Shown: positions 53,620 to 62,810 of the stretch, piece by piece
Position numbering within the stretch: the stretch's first letter is position 1
Layout: every line of letters starts with the position of its first letter
Assembly (NCBI RefSeq): GCF_902506205.1
Contig: NZ_LR732816.1
Location: forward strand, 3,112,993-3,176,992
DNA length: 64,000 bases
Origin: Brevundimonas sp. G8
Lineage (GTDB): Bacteria; Pseudomonadota; Alphaproteobacteria; Caulobacterales; Caulobacteraceae
Direction of reading: 5' to 3'
Made by a program: the position numbers and the translations under genes
Notes under the pieces: model-generated
The model's input: only the letters and a program-made list of their open reading frames with translations
Told to the model about the DNA's origin: nothing
The model's database searches: none

Positions 53620-54054
53620 TCAACGCGTGGTCGGCATGCCTGTGCGGCGTCTCGGGCTTTGGGACACGACTTCGACGCCCGTGATGGAGCCACGCCCCGA
53701 GATCGCGTTCGCGGCCGACACGACGGCAGCAGACAGCGCCTGTTCGTTCAGCCGGGTCCAGTCGCCGGCAACAGTGAACGGCGTCCGATGCGCGGCCTTG
53801 ACCAGGGCGTCACGGAAAAAGGCTTCCTTGGGCCGCATCTGCTCGACCGTCTTGCCACGACCCAGTTGAAGGCGCAGCGCCACGAAGACGTAGTTCCTCA
53901 ATCGGCCGCCCTCGATCACGGGCAGGCCAAGGCCGGCGATGCTCAGCGCAGCCGAGACGGCGGGAGCGTCGCTGCTGCTCGATGCGGTTGCGGATGTGGC
54001 GGCCGCCCCGGCGAGAGCGGCGGTTCCGGCGGCGATCAGGGAGCGACGGTTCAT
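53620..54054 (-). CDS. Exported hypothetical protein with Tat-like signal
   Basis: This protein of about 144 residues starts MNRRSLIAAGTAALAGAAA, a Tat-type signal. The mature part has RLRNYVFVALRLQLGRG, RPKEAFFRDALVKAAHRTPF and a C-terminal VEVVSQSPRR. No domain is recognised with confidence; the LRNYVFVALRL and FFRDALV pattern recalls FliL-like periplasmic domains. It follows thiL on the same strand, at the end of the glyA-thiL gene run. Confidence 0.75.
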   Translation of the reverse strand: MNRRSLIAAGTAALAGAAATSATASSSSDAPAVSAALSIAGLGLPVIEGGRLRNYVFVALRLQLGRGKTVEQMRPKEAFFRDALVKAAHRTPFTVAGDWTRLNEQALSAAVVSAANAISGRGSITGVEVVSQSPRRRTGMPTTR

Positions 54055-54096
54055 CCGTCGCTTATGACGCAAGGCCGTTAGGATTCCCTTGCGACG

Positions 54097-55086
54097 TCAA
54101 CCATGGGTCCAGCCGCTGCGCGCCATTACGATGGGCAGGCCGTCGTAGGTCACGGTCAGGCCCGATCCAGCGGTCACCTCGCCGATCCGGGTCAGACGCA
54201 GCAGGCGACGTTCGGCCTCACGACGCAGGGTTTCCTCGTGACGCGGATGGGCGGTGAAGGCGATCTCATAGTCGTCGCCGCCGCTGGCCAAGTCTTCCAG
54301 AGACAGCTGCGGATCGACCCGGTCCGCGAACCAGGCTTGGGCCGCAGCCGACAGTGGCAGGACGTTCAGGTTCAACGACACACCTACCCGGCTCGCTTTG
54401 GCGACATGTGCCAGATCGGCGGCTAGGCCGTCAGACACATCGACCGAAGCCGTCGCGAAATCCCGCACCACATCGGCGAAATCCACCCTGGGCGTCGGCG
54501 TGCGATAATGGGCCGCCAGGGCTGCGACGCGTTCTGGTTCAAGCGAAAGCTCGCCCCGGGCCGCTTTCAACCCCAGCAGGCCGTCGCCGATTGCGCCGGT
54601 CACGAACACCAGATCCCCGGCCTGTGCGCCCGCACGCGACACGGCCGCGCCCGTCGGAACCCAGCCCAGGGCCGTCAGCGAGAACGTCGCCGGGCCGGGC
54701 GTTTTCACAGTGTCGCCACCCAGCAGGAAGATGCCGAACCCAGCCTGATCTTCGGCAAGACCCGCCGCAAAGGCCTCACGCTCGGGCCAGCCGCAGCGTT
54801 CGGACCAGAAACAGGCGAGCAGATAACCGAACGGCTCGGCGCCCTTGGCCGCAAGGTCCGACAGGTTCACCCGCAGCAGCTTCTTCGCCACCGTATCCAG
54901 CGGATCGTCGGGCAGGAAATGCACGCCCTCGACGATGGCGTCCTTGGTCAGGACCAGGTCGTGGCCCGGCCGCGACGGCAGGACCGCCACATCGTCCTGA
55001 AGCCCCCTGCCCCATTCGGGATGGGCCAGGGGCCGCAGCAGCCTCTCGATCGTCTCGAACTCGCCCGCGACGTCGAGCGCCGGCAT
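54097..55086 (-). CDS. thiL: Thiamine-monophosphate kinase
   Basis: This 329-residue enzyme of the PurM/ThiL fold starts with EFETIERLLRPLAHPEWG, has VLTKDAIVEGVHFLPDD, LLGGDTVKTPGP and VDVSDGLAADLAHVAKAS. It phosphorylates thiamine phosphate to thiamine diphosphate. Its ATG overlaps the nusB stop by one base (TAATG), so it belongs to the riboflavin-nusB operon. Confidence 0.95.
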   Translation of the reverse strand: MPALDVAGEFETIERLLRPLAHPEWGRGLQDDVAVLPSRPGHDLVLTKDAIVEGVHFLPDDPLDTVAKKLLRVNLSDLAAKGAEPFGYLLACFWSERCGWPEREAFAAGLAEDQAGFGIFLLGGDTVKTPGPATFSLTALGWVPTGAAVSRAGAQAGDLVFVTGAIGDGLLGLKAARGELSLEPERVAALAAHYRTPTPRVDFADVVRDFATASVDVSDGLAADLAHVAKASRVGVSLNLNVLPLSAAAQAWFADRVDPQLSLEDLASGGDDYEIAFTAHPRHEETLRREAERRLLRLTRIGEVTAGSGLTVTYDGLPIVMARSGWTHG

Positions 55087-55610
55087 TATTTGCGCGTGTC
55101 TCTGGACACGCCGTCCAGCGCCGCATTGACGAAGCGCGCCTCGGAGTCGTCGAAGAAGGCCTTGGCCAGTTCGACGTATTCGTCGATCACGACCTCGCGC
55201 GGCGTCTCAGGATGTTTGATCAGTTCCCACGCGCCCGAACGCAGCAGGGCGCGCAGGGTGGCGTCGATTCGCTCCAGCTTCCAGTTGGAGGCCAGGCGGG
55301 CCTTGATGGCCGCGTCGATGTCACGCTGGCTTTCGATCACGCCACGAACGATGTCGGCGAAATAGGCCTCGTCGGCCTCCGCCAGAGCCTCGCCCTCGAT
55401 GTCGGTGTCGAAGCGGAAGTTCGAGAACTCGGTGATCACCGTCTCCACGCCTTCGCCCGCCAGCTCCATCTGATACAGGGCCTGGACAGCGGCGAGACGC
55501 GACACGGTGCGTGCGCGACGCTGTTTCGAGCTCAGATTGGGCTCGGCTCGCTGCTTTTCGGCTTCGGCGAGTTGTTCGAGGACGGCTTTGACGCTGTTCG
55601 GTTCAGTCAT
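55086..55610 (-). CDS. nusB: Transcription antitermination factor NusB
   Basis: This 174-residue helical protein has [20 protein letters not shown] and the C-terminal [34 protein letters not shown]. NusB joins NusE in rRNA antitermination. The start overlaps the ribH stop (ATGA). There is an N-terminal extension of about 30 residues, as in other alphaproteobacteria. Confidence 0.95.
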   Translation of the reverse strand: MTEPNSVKAVLEQLAEAEKQRAEPNLSSKQRRARTVSRLAAVQALYQMELAGEGVETVITEFSNFRFDTDIEGEALAEADEAYFADIVRGVIESQRDIDAAIKARLASNWKLERIDATLRALLRSGAWELIKHPETPREVVIDEYVELAKAFFDDSEARFVNAALDGVSRDTRK

Positions 55611-56068
55611 GCGCCGACGCCATGACGCAACCGCTTCTTCAATGCAATGAGGTCGAGGCAGGCCTTGGCCGCGCCGCCGCCCTTATCGCCTTCCGAAAGA
55701 CGCGCCCGATACCAGGCCTGGTCCTCGTCTTCGGTCGTCAGGATGCCGTTGCCGATGATCACGCCCTTGACGCCCAGGGCCATGATGCCGGCCGCCGACT
55801 GGTCGGAAACGATCTCGAAATGATAGGTCTCGCCGCGGATGATCGTGCCCAGGGCCACATAGCCGTCATACCGAGGCGCGGTCGGGAAACGGCCGGCCTC
55901 CTCAGCCAGAGCGATGGCCGGCGGCACTTCAAGCGCGCCGGGCACGGTGATGACGTCGAAGTCCACGCCCCGCGCCTTCAGCGTCTCCTTGGCGCCGTCC
56001 AGCAGGGCGTCAGCCAGGTCGTCGTAGAATCGCGCCTCGACGATCAGAATACGGGGGGCCTCAGTCAC
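55607..56068 (-). CDS. ribH: 6,7-dimethyl-8-ribityllumazine synthase
   Basis: This 153-residue enzyme has [53 protein letters not shown] and [13 protein letters not shown]. It condenses the ribityl-pyrimidine with dihydroxybutanone phosphate. The GTG start overlaps the ribBA stop (GTGA), giving tight coupling with the previous step. Confidence 0.96.
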   Translation of the reverse strand: MTEAPRILIVEARFYDDLADALLDGAKETLKARGVDFDVITVPGALEVPPAIALAEEAGRFPTAPRYDGYVALGTIIRGETYHFEIVSDQSAAGIMALGVKGVIIGNGILTTEDEDQAWYRARLSEGDKGGGAAKACLDLIALKKRLRHGVGA

Positions 56069-57198
56069 GCCTTGTCTTCTCCATCCATGTCGCGCCAGCC
56101 GACGATGCGCAGGCCATAGCCCTCAAGCGCCGTCGGTTCGGGTCGCGTCGAACTCATCACGATCATGTCCTTGACGCCCAGGTCCAGCAGGATCTGAGCC
56201 CCGACGCCATAGGCACGCAAAGACCGATCCATCGCCGCGGGCTTGTCCACGCCCGCCAGCCGTTCGGCCAGGGAGTTCAACGACGGATCACGCAGGAAGA
56301 CGACGACGCCGGGGCCGTCGTGATCGGTGATCTGCTTCAGGGCGGCGGGTACATAGTCCTGGCGCGCCTCGACATGGCCCAGCAGATCGCAGGCGAAGTC
56401 CACCTGGTGCATCCGCACCAGGGTCGGCTTGGTCGGGTCGATGCGGCCCTTGACCAGAGCGACGTGCTCGGCGCCCTCGATTGTGTTCTTGTACAGCATC
56501 AGACGGAAAGGCCCGCCGTGAACGCTTTCGAACGGCGTATCCATGATCCGCTCGACAAACCGCTCGGTGCGGCGACGATAGGCGATCAGGTCGGCGATTG
56601 TGCCGATCTTCAGCCCGTGCAGCTGGGCGAAGGCGACCAGATCGGGCATCCGCGCCATCTCGCCGTCGTCCTTGATGATCTCGCAGATCACCCCGGCTGG
56701 GGTCAGCCCCGCCATGCGGCTGATGTCCACGGCCGCCTCGGTATGACCGGCGCGAACCAGGACGCCGCCGTCGCGCGCCACCAGCGGGAAGATGTGGCCG
56801 GGCGAGACGATGTCGTCCATGCCCTTCGAAGCATCGGTCGCCACATGGATGGTGCGCGAGCGGTCGGCCGCGGAGATGCCGGTCGTCACGCCGTCCTTGG
56901 CCTCGATCGAGACGGTGAAGGCGGTCTTCATGCTCTCGCGATTGTCGGCGGCCATCGGCGGCAGGCGCAACTGGTTCGCCCGCTCGGCCGTGATGGCCAG
57001 GCAGACCAGGCCGCGCGCCTGGCGGATCATGAAGTTGATCTGGTCGGGCGTGGCGAATTGGGCGGGGATGATGATGTCCCCCTCGTTCTCTCGGTCCTCG
57101 GCGTCCACCAGGATGTAGGGACGGCCGTTGCGGGCGTCCTCAAGAATGTCCTCGATGGGACTGATCGGGCTGTCGTTCATGTTTGCGGCCAATTGCAT
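56065..57198 (-). CDS. ribBA: Bifunctional RibBA (DHBP synthase / GTP cyclohydrolase II-like)
   Basis: The N-terminal 205 residues form DHBP synthase ([38 protein letters not shown]). The C-terminal half is GTP cyclohydrolase II-like, but the zinc-binding CxnCxC site of true RibA is not evident: the region after [10 protein letters not shown] shows a single Cys, not the usual cluster. The RibA half may therefore be inactive, as reported for many alphaproteobacterial fusions, with GTP cyclohydrolase supplied elsewhere. The start is ATG 57198 or the inner ATG at 57180. Confidence 0.93.
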   Translation of the reverse strand: MQLAANMNDSPISPIEDILEDARNGRPYILVDAEDRENEGDIIIPAQFATPDQINFMIRQARGLVCLAITAERANQLRLPPMAADNRESMKTAFTVSIEAKDGVTTGISAADRSRTIHVATDASKGMDDIVSPGHIFPLVARDGGVLVRAGHTEAAVDISRMAGLTPAGVICEIIKDDGEMARMPDLVAFAQLHGLKIGTIADLIAYRRRTERFVERIMDTPFESVHGGPFRLMLYKNTIEGAEHVALVKGRIDPTKPTLVRMHQVDFACDLLGHVEARQDYVPAALKQITDHDGPGVVVFLRDPSLNSLAERLAGVDKPAAMDRSLRAYGVGAQILLDLGVKDMIVMSSTRPEPTALEGYGLRIVGWRDMDGEDKA

Positions 57199-57789
57199 TC
57201 AGGCGGTCTCCTGCCACCGCGCGAGGTAACGCGCCAGCATGTCGATCTCCAGATTGACCGGATCGCCGACTTTCAGACGGCCCAGGGTCGTCACCTCCCA
57301 GGTATGCGGGATGATGTTCAGCGAGAAGACCCGGCCTTCGACGGAGTTCACCGTCAGGGAGACGCCGTCCACCGTGATCGAGCCCTTGGCGGCGATGTAG
57401 CGATGCAGGGGCGCGGGCGCCTCGACCTCAACCCGGTGCGATCCGCCCTCCGGCGTGATCGACACGATCCGCCCCAGGCCGTCGACATGGCCAGACACCA
57501 CATGGCCGCCCATCTCGTCGCCCAGCCTGGCGGCGCGCTCCAGATTGACGCCGTCGCCGGCCTTCCAGGCGCCCAGGGTGGTCTTGGACAGGGTCTCGTT
57601 TGACACTTCGACCGCGAACCAGTCCGGCCCCTTCTCCGTCACCGTCAGGCAGCAGCCCGCATGGCTGATCGAGGCGCCCAGGTCGATCCCGGCCACATCC
57701 CACGCCGTCTGGATCTCGTAGCGGCGGTCGCGGTCGGTCTCGCGGACCTCGCGGACGCGGCCGATGTCGGTGACGATGCCGGTGAACAT
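57199..57789 (-). CDS. ribE: Riboflavin synthase subunit alpha
   Basis: This protein of about 196 residues has the two-barrel repeat: MFTGIVTDIGRVREV at the start, HAGCCLTVTEKG, GGHVVSGHVDGLG in the first half, and ITVDGVSLTVNSVEG in the second. It dismutates lumazine to riboflavin. The ATG at 57789 gives the invariant MFTGIV start. Its stop lies directly before ribBA. Confidence 0.96.
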   Translation of the reverse strand: MFTGIVTDIGRVREVRETDRDRRYEIQTAWDVAGIDLGASISHAGCCLTVTEKGPDWFAVEVSNETLSKTTLGAWKAGDGVNLERAARLGDEMGGHVVSGHVDGLGRIVSITPEGGSHRVEVEAPAPLHRYIAAKGSITVDGVSLTVNSVEGRVFSLNIIPHTWEVTTLGRLKVGDPVNLEIDMLARYLARWQETA

Positions 57790-57858
57790 TGGACGCTGGC
57801 CCCTTTCGGACCCGAAAAACACAGTCTGAATAGTCTCAATCGTCTGAAATCGACCGCC

Positions 57859-58479
57859 TCAGAGACGCCCGTAGCGTTCCCACAGATCGTCCCCGACAGG
57901 CTCGACGCCCAGGCGACGGAACTTGGGGGCGTCAGACAGCTTTGCAAGAGCCAGGGACGCCACGCAGGGCCTTCCGTCACCGCCCAGCAGGATCGGGGCG
58001 CGGAACCATTCCAGCGCATCTACAACGCCGGCGCGCAGGAAAGACGCGGCGACCTGCCCCCCGCCTTCGATCAGCACCGACTTGGCCCCCGCCGCCTTCA
58101 ACGCCTTTAGAACCGCGGGGATCGCCGGACGTCCCTCGTCCGCCTCGACCCGTTTCACCTCAGCCGCACCGACAGAGCGTGGGTCTGCGACGGTCAGGAT
58201 TAGTGTGTTTTCGCCGGCCAGCTTCGCCGTCTGCGGCGTCCGCAGGCGGCTGTCCAGCACGACCCGCAGAGGCTGATCCACGCTGCGCCCGGGCAGGCGC
58301 GCCGTCAGTTCAGGGTCGTCTTGCAGAACCGTCTCGACGCCGACCAGGATGGCGTCATGCGCGGCCCGCAGGCGGTGGCCTTCCAGCCGCGCCGCCTCGC
58401 CGGTGATCCACTGGCTTTCGCCCGAGGCCGTGGCGATTCGTCCATCCAGCGAGGTCGCCAGTTTCAGGGTGATCCGCAT
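57859..58479 (-). CDS. RibD reductase domain only (no deaminase domain)
   Basis: This 206-residue protein begins ITLKLATSLDGRIATASGES and has VGVETVLQDDPELTARL and LIEGGGQVAASFLRAG, all from the C-terminal reductase half of RibD, which reduces the ribosyl-pyrimidine. The usual N-terminal deaminase half (zinc motif HAE plus PCxxxGxxxPC) is missing. The start overlaps the nrdR stop (TGATG), so there is no room for it here. A separate deaminase must exist elsewhere if riboflavin is made. Confidence 0.9.
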   Translation of the reverse strand: MRITLKLATSLDGRIATASGESQWITGEAARLEGHRLRAAHDAILVGVETVLQDDPELTARLPGRSVDQPLRVVLDSRLRTPQTAKLAGENTLILTVADPRSVGAAEVKRVEADEGRPAIPAVLKALKAAGAKSVLIEGGGQVAASFLRAGVVDALEWFRAPILLGGDGRPCVASLALAKLSDAPKFRRLGVEPVGDDLWERYGRL

Positions 58480-58949
58480 CAGGCCTTGCCGGACGGTTCG
58501 TCGAACCCTTCGTCGCCCAGGAATTTGGCGAAGTCGCCCGTGTGGCGGAAATCCTTGTAGACCGAGGCGTAGCGGACATAGGCGACTTCATCGACGCCCT
58601 TCAGCGCCTTCATGATGAAATCGCCAACCGTGCTGGACGGGATTTCCGTCTCGCCCAGGCTTTCAAGCTGACGCACGATCCGGTTGACCATCTGCTCGAC
58701 CTGATCGGCCTGGACAGGGCGTTTGCGCAGGGCCACGCCCAGCGACCGCTCCAGCTTGTCGCGCTCGAACGGCGTACGCCGCCCGTTGCGCTTCAGGATG
58801 ACAAGTTCACGCAGTTGCACCCGCTCGAAGGTGGTGAAGCGCCCATTGCAGTTGGGGCAGGATCGACGACGTCGGATGGCCGAGCCGTCGTCCGACGGTC
58901 GGCTGTCCTTCACCTGAGTATCCTGATGACCGCAAAAGGGGCACTTCAT
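58479..58949 (-). CDS. nrdR: Transcriptional repressor NrdR
   Basis: This 156-residue protein starts [22 protein letters not shown] and has [17 protein letters not shown], the zinc ribbon, followed by the ATP-cone domain with [18 protein letters not shown]. It senses dATP/ATP and represses ribonucleotide reductase genes. It lies 7 bases after glyA in the glyA-nrdR-rib operon typical of alphaproteobacteria. Confidence 0.96.
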   Translation of the reverse strand: MKCPFCGHQDTQVKDSRPSDDGSAIRRRRSCPNCNGRFTTFERVQLRELVILKRNGRRTPFERDKLERSLGVALRKRPVQADQVEQMVNRIVRQLESLGETEIPSSTVGDFIMKALKGVDEVAYVRYASVYKDFRHTGDFAKFLGDEGFDEPSGKA

Positions 58950-58956
58950 CAGGGTG

Positions 58957-60240
58957 TTATCCGTAGATCGGGAAGCGGTGCGTCAACTCGCGCACCTGAG
59001 CCGCCACGCCCGCGACCACGGCCGGATCGGCTTCGTCGCCGCCGTTCATCGACGAGACGACATCGGCGATCCAGTGACCGATCTGCTTGAACTCGTCCTC
59101 GCCGAAGCCGCGCGTGGTGCCGGCCGGCGTGCCCAGGCGGACGCCCGAGGTGACGGTGAAGGGCGCGGTGTCAAACGGCACGCCGTTCTTGTTGCAGGTC
59201 ATCAGCGCCTTTTCGAGCTCGTGCTCGGTGGCCTTGCCGGTCACGCCCTTGGGCCGCAGATCGACCAGGGCCAGGTGGCTGTCGGTGCCGCCCGAGACGA
59301 TGGCCAGGCCGCGCTCGATCAGCACGCCGGACAGGGCCTGGGCGTTCTTGACCACCTGCTTGGCGTACAGTTTGAACTCGGGCTTCAGCGCCTCGCCGAA
59401 GGCCACGGCCTTGGCGGCGATGACGTGTTCCAGAGGACCGCCCTGCAGGCCGGGGAAGACGGCCGAGTTGATCTTCTTGGCGATGTCGCCGTCGTTGGTC
59501 AGGATCATGCCGCCGCGCGGGCCGCGCAGGGTCTTGTGCGTCGTGGTGGTGACGACATGGGCGTGCGGCACAGGGTCGGGATACGCGCCGCCGGCGATCA
59601 GGCCCGCATAGTGGGCCATGTCTACCATCAGATAGGCGCCGACGCTGTCGGCGATCTCGCGGAAGCGCTTGAAGTCGATGTGGCGGCTGTAGGCCGAGGC
59701 GCCGGCCAGGATCAGCTTGGGCTTCTCGCGCTCGGCCATTTCGGCGACGTGGTCGTAATCGATCAGGTGATCGTCTTCGCGCACCTTATAGGTCACCGGC
59801 CGGAACCATTTGCCCGACTGGTTCGCCGGCGAGCCGTGCGTCAGGTGACCGCCGCAGGCCAGATCCATGCCCAGGAAGGTGTCGCCGGGTTGCAGCAGGG
59901 TGAAGAACACCGCCTGGTTGGCCTGGGCGCCCGAGTGGGGCTGGACGTTGGCGAAGGCCGCGCCGAACAGCTTTTTCGCCCGCTCGCGCGCCAGATCCTC
60001 CGTGATGTCGACGAACTCGCAGCCGCCGTAGTAGCGACGACCGGGATAGCCCTCGGCGTATTTGTTCGTCAGCACAGAACCCTGCGCGTCCAGCACCGCC
60101 TGGGAGACGATGTTCTCGGACGCGATCAGCTCGATCTGCTCCTTCTGGCGACCCAACTCGCCCTGAATGCCCTTGAAGACGTCCGGGTCGGCGTCAGCGA
60201 GCGTCTTGGTGAAATAGGCGTCGTGGGTGAAGGCCGTCAC
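58957..60240 (-). CDS. glyA: Serine hydroxymethyltransferase
   Basis: This 427-residue PLP enzyme has [40 protein letters not shown], the PLP lysine in [16 protein letters not shown] and a [14 protein letters not shown] end. It interconverts serine and glycine and feeds one-carbon folates. The start is GTG at 60240. It is first in the operon with nrdR and riboflavin genes. I see no glycine riboswitch in the short upstream gap. Confidence 0.96.
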   Translation of the reverse strand: MTAFTHDAYFTKTLADADPDVFKGIQGELGRQKEQIELIASENIVSQAVLDAQGSVLTNKYAEGYPGRRYYGGCEFVDITEDLARERAKKLFGAAFANVQPHSGAQANQAVFFTLLQPGDTFLGMDLACGGHLTHGSPANQSGKWFRPVTYKVREDDHLIDYDHVAEMAEREKPKLILAGASAYSRHIDFKRFREIADSVGAYLMVDMAHYAGLIAGGAYPDPVPHAHVVTTTTHKTLRGPRGGMILTNDGDIAKKINSAVFPGLQGGPLEHVIAAKAVAFGEALKPEFKLYAKQVVKNAQALSGVLIERGLAIVSGGTDSHLALVDLRPKGVTGKATEHELEKALMTCNKNGVPFDTAPFTVTSGVRLGTPAGTTRGFGEDEFKQIGHWIADVVSSMNGGDEADPAVVAGVAAQVRELTHRFPIYG

Positions 60241-60309
60241 GCTGGAATCCCCGAAAATCAGAAGGCCGCCTATCTAGGCCCCACAGCGCCCGACCACAAC
60301 ATCTTGTGG

Positions 60310-60492
60310 TCAGCCTGATGCCAAAGCCCGCCGCAGCTTGGCGATCGCCACCCGCTCGACGGACTTCGGCTCGTTGACCGGCCCCATGGCGCTGACCTCG
60401 CGGCCGGTGGCGACGTGGATGGCCGAACATTTTAGGTAGGAGCCGTTACGGGTGAACTCGACGATCACCTCGCCGAGATCTTCGTCCGCCAT
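60310..60492 (-). CDS. Small conserved hypothetical protein (DUF6898-like)
   Basis: This 60-residue protein begins ADEDLGEVIVEFTRNGSYLKC and ends VERVAIAKLRRAL, with VATGREVSAMGP between. The pattern fits small alphaproteobacterial proteins next to glyA, which I recall as DUF6898. It lies between hemA and glyA on the same strand, 9 bases after the hemA stop. The function is unknown. Confidence 0.75.
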   Translation of the reverse strand: MADEDLGEVIVEFTRNGSYLKCSAIHVATGREVSAMGPVNEPKSVERVAIAKLRRALASG

Positions 60493-60501
60493 CGCCGAGC
60501 C

Positions 60502-61728
60502 TCAGGCCGCGACGGGCCGGCGCGCCACGTTGCAGTGGGCGAACAGCTTGTCCATCGCCTGGACCAGGTGATCCATCATGGCGTCGGTGTGGTTCGGCGA
60601 GGGGGTGAAGCGCAGGCGCTCGGTCCCCTTGGGCACGGTCGGATAGTTGATCGGCTGAACATAGACGCCGTATTCGTCCAGCAGCATGTCCGAGATCATC
60701 TTGCAATGGATCGGATCGCCGACGTGCACGGGCACGATATGGCTTTCGCTTTCCATCACGGGGATGCCGGCCGCCGCGAAACGCGACTTCAGCGTCGCCG
60801 CGCGTTCCTGATGCTGGACGCGCAGTTCGGGGTGGGCCTTCAGGTGCCGCACGGAGGCCAGCGCCCCCGCCGTCAATGCGGGCGGCAGCGAGGTGGTGAA
60901 GATGAAGCCCGAGGCCCAGCTGCGCACCGCATCGATGATCATGGCGTCGGCGGCGATATAGCCGCCCATCACGCCGATGGCCTTGCCCAGGGTGCATTCG
61001 ATGATGTCGATCTGATCCAGCACGCCGTCGCGCTCGGCCACGCCCGCGCCGGTCTCGCCATACAGGCCGACCGCATGGACCTCGTCCAGATAGGTCAGGG
61101 CGCCGTACTTCTTGGCCAAAGCAATGGTCCCGGCCAGGTCGGCGATGTCGCCGTCCATCGAATAGACGCTCTCGAAGGCGATCAGCTTGGGCGCCTCCGC
61201 AGGCGCCGCCGCCAGCAGGGCCTCCAGATGCGCCAGGTCGTTGTGCATGAAGACATGGCGCTCGCCGCCGCCGTGGCGAATGCCGGCGATCATCGAGGCA
61301 TGGTTCAGCGAATCGGAGAAGGTGATCAGGCCGGGCAGAATCTTTTGCAGCGTCGACAGGGTCGCCTCGTTGCCGACATACCCCGAGGTGAACAGCAGCG
61401 CCGCTTCCTTCTGGTGCCAGTCCGCCAGCTCGGCTTCGAGATCGACAGCGGAACGGGTCGTGCCGGAAATGTTGCGCGTGCCGCCGGCGCCGGCGCCCAC
61501 CGCATCGATTTCCTCATGCATGGCGTCCAGCACGACAGGATGCTGGCCCATGCCCAGATAGTCGTTGGAGCACCAGATCACGACGTCCTGTTGGAATCCG
61601 TCGTCGCGACGACGCACCGCCAGGGGAAACTGTCCACGCACGCGTTTCAGATCGGCGAAGACGCGATAGCGCCCTTCGCTGCGAACCTGCTCCACCGAGC
61701 TTTTAAAGGCGGCCTTATAGTCGAACAA
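60502..61728 (-). CDS. hemA: 5-aminolevulinate synthase
   Basis: This 408-residue PLP enzyme has [45 protein letters not shown] and the PLP lysine in [13 protein letters not shown]. It joins glycine and succinyl-CoA, the Shemin route to haem of alphaproteobacteria. The start that fits the family is TTG at 61728 ([12 protein letters not shown] follows), with a poor ribosome binding site, so translation may be weak or controlled. A Fur-like palindrome lies about 105 bases upstream. Confidence 0.95.
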   Translation of the reverse strand: MFDYKAAFKSSVEQVRSEGRYRVFADLKRVRGQFPLAVRRRDDGFQQDVVIWCSNDYLGMGQHPVVLDAMHEEIDAVGAGAGGTRNISGTTRSAVDLEAELADWHQKEAALLFTSGYVGNEATLSTLQKILPGLITFSDSLNHASMIAGIRHGGGERHVFMHNDLAHLEALLAAAPAEAPKLIAFESVYSMDGDIADLAGTIALAKKYGALTYLDEVHAVGLYGETGAGVAERDGVLDQIDIIECTLGKAIGVMGGYIAADAMIIDAVRSWASGFIFTTSLPPALTAGALASVRHLKAHPELRVQHQERAATLKSRFAAAGIPVMESESHIVPVHVGDPIHCKMISDMLLDEYGVYVQPINYPTVPKGTERLRFTPSPNHTDAMMDHLVQAMDKLFAHCNVARRPVAA

Positions 61729-61832
61729 ACTACGCGTTCTTTCGCTTATGGCGATGTCTTTGCGTTATTTGCTCCCCCGGCGCGGGCTTGTCCATGTCCG
61801 CCACATGGACAAAACGACCCAAACCCTTAATT

Positions 61833-61851
61833 GATAACGGTTCTCAGTATC
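61833..61851 (-). promoter_or_regulatory. Fur-box-like palindrome upstream of hemA
   Basis: The 19 bases GATAACGGTTCTCAGTATC match the classical Fur box at about 14 of 19 positions by eye and have dyad ends GATA/TATC. It lies between the stop of the lipoprotein gene and hemA, in promoter range of hemA. Iron control of ALA synthase is common in alphaproteobacteria, though often by other regulators (Irr, RirA). Confidence 0.5.
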
Positions 61852-61859
61852 GCGCCGTG

Positions 61860-62663
61860 TCAGCCCGGCTTGCGGAAGCGATAGACGAACTGATCGGTAT
61901 TGCCCCGGATCTTCTCGTCGAAAACGTTCAGGCTGTGGTCGTCGGCCGGATTGGCGACGGCCTTGCTCTCGCCCTCGTAGACGAAGCCCGCCGCCTCGAC
62001 TTCGCGCTTCAGATAGTCGCCTTCGATGCGATGCAGAGTCTGGACCGCCGAGATGCCTGTGCCGGGCGCCGCCTCATGGTCGATCAGGATGTAACGACCG
62101 CCGGGTTTCAGCGCCGCGAACACGGCCGCATTCATCTTGGCCACGTCGGTGTTGAAGCCGGGGATGTGGAAGTCGTGGTATTCCTGGCTCATGAAGATCA
62201 TGTCCAGCGGCTCTGCGTAGGTCATCGAGTCCAGCAGGCCGTTGACCCGCGTGACGTTGGAATAGGCGGCGACCAGGGCGTCAGCACCGGCGTTCTCCCG
62301 CGCCATCGTCCGCTCGGGCACGAAGGCGTACACCCGGCCAGTCGGCCCAACCACGTCCGAGAACAGGCGGGTGAAATAGCCGGCGCCGGGGCGGATATCG
62401 GCGACCTTTTCACCCGGCGCGAGCTGGGCGAAGGCCAGGATCTCGGCCGGATGACGCAGCGGATCGCGCGCCACTTCTTCGGCCGGACGCTTCGTGTCGG
62501 CGACCGCATCGGTGTAGAGCGAGACATACGACGGCGACGCCATCGCGGCGTTGTCGCCTGCGACCACGGTCCGCGACCCACCGTCAGACGACACGATGAT
62601 GCAGGCCGAAAGGCCCGTCGCCAGAGCCAGAACCGCCGCGCCGGCCGCCAATCGCTTGATCAT
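61860..62663 (-). CDS. Methyltransferase-like lipoprotein
   Basis: This protein of about 267 residues has a signal with lipobox (LATGLSAC) and then a class I methyltransferase-like fold: EKVADIRPGAGYFTRLFSDVVGPTGRVYAFVPE, LDMIFMSQEYHDFHIPG, FAALKPGGRYILIDHEA. The SAM-binding loop is imperfect (DIRPGAGYF), and export would separate it from SAM, so it may not be a methyltransferase in practice. The ATG at 62663 has GGGAG upstream. It precedes hemA on the same strand and is divergent from hemB. Confidence 0.85.
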   Translation of the reverse strand: MIKRLAAGAAVLALATGLSACIIVSSDGGSRTVVAGDNAAMASPSYVSLYTDAVADTKRPAEEVARDPLRHPAEILAFAQLAPGEKVADIRPGAGYFTRLFSDVVGPTGRVYAFVPERTMARENAGADALVAAYSNVTRVNGLLDSMTYAEPLDMIFMSQEYHDFHIPGFNTDVAKMNAAVFAALKPGGRYILIDHEAAPGTGISAVQTLHRIEGDYLKREVEAAGFVYEGESKAVANPADDHSLNVFDEKIRGNTDQFVYRFRKPG

Positions 62664-62810
62664 CGTCATCTCCCAGGATTTGCGCCGATAGGCTCGCATT
62701 TCGCCGGTCCGCGCAAGCCGTCATCACACACGAAACGATCCGACGCATCACGCGATTTGCGCCCAGGTCGCTGCGGCGCTAGTCCGACGCCAAGTTTCGA
62801 AGGTTCCGTC

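Noticed and set aside
57790..57858. FMN riboswitch upstream of ribE
   Set aside because: The gap between the RibD-like gene and ribE is under 70 bases and lacks the conserved RFN stems.
60241..60309. Glycine riboswitch before glyA
   Set aside because: The gap is about 70 bases with no tandem aptamer pattern.
58954..60318. Long + strand open frame opposite glyA
   Set aside because: Shadow of glyA; repetitive Gly/Asp/Val/Leu composition with no domain.
60535..61830. Long + strand open frame opposite hemA
   Set aside because: Shadow of hemA; hemA motifs are complete on the other strand.
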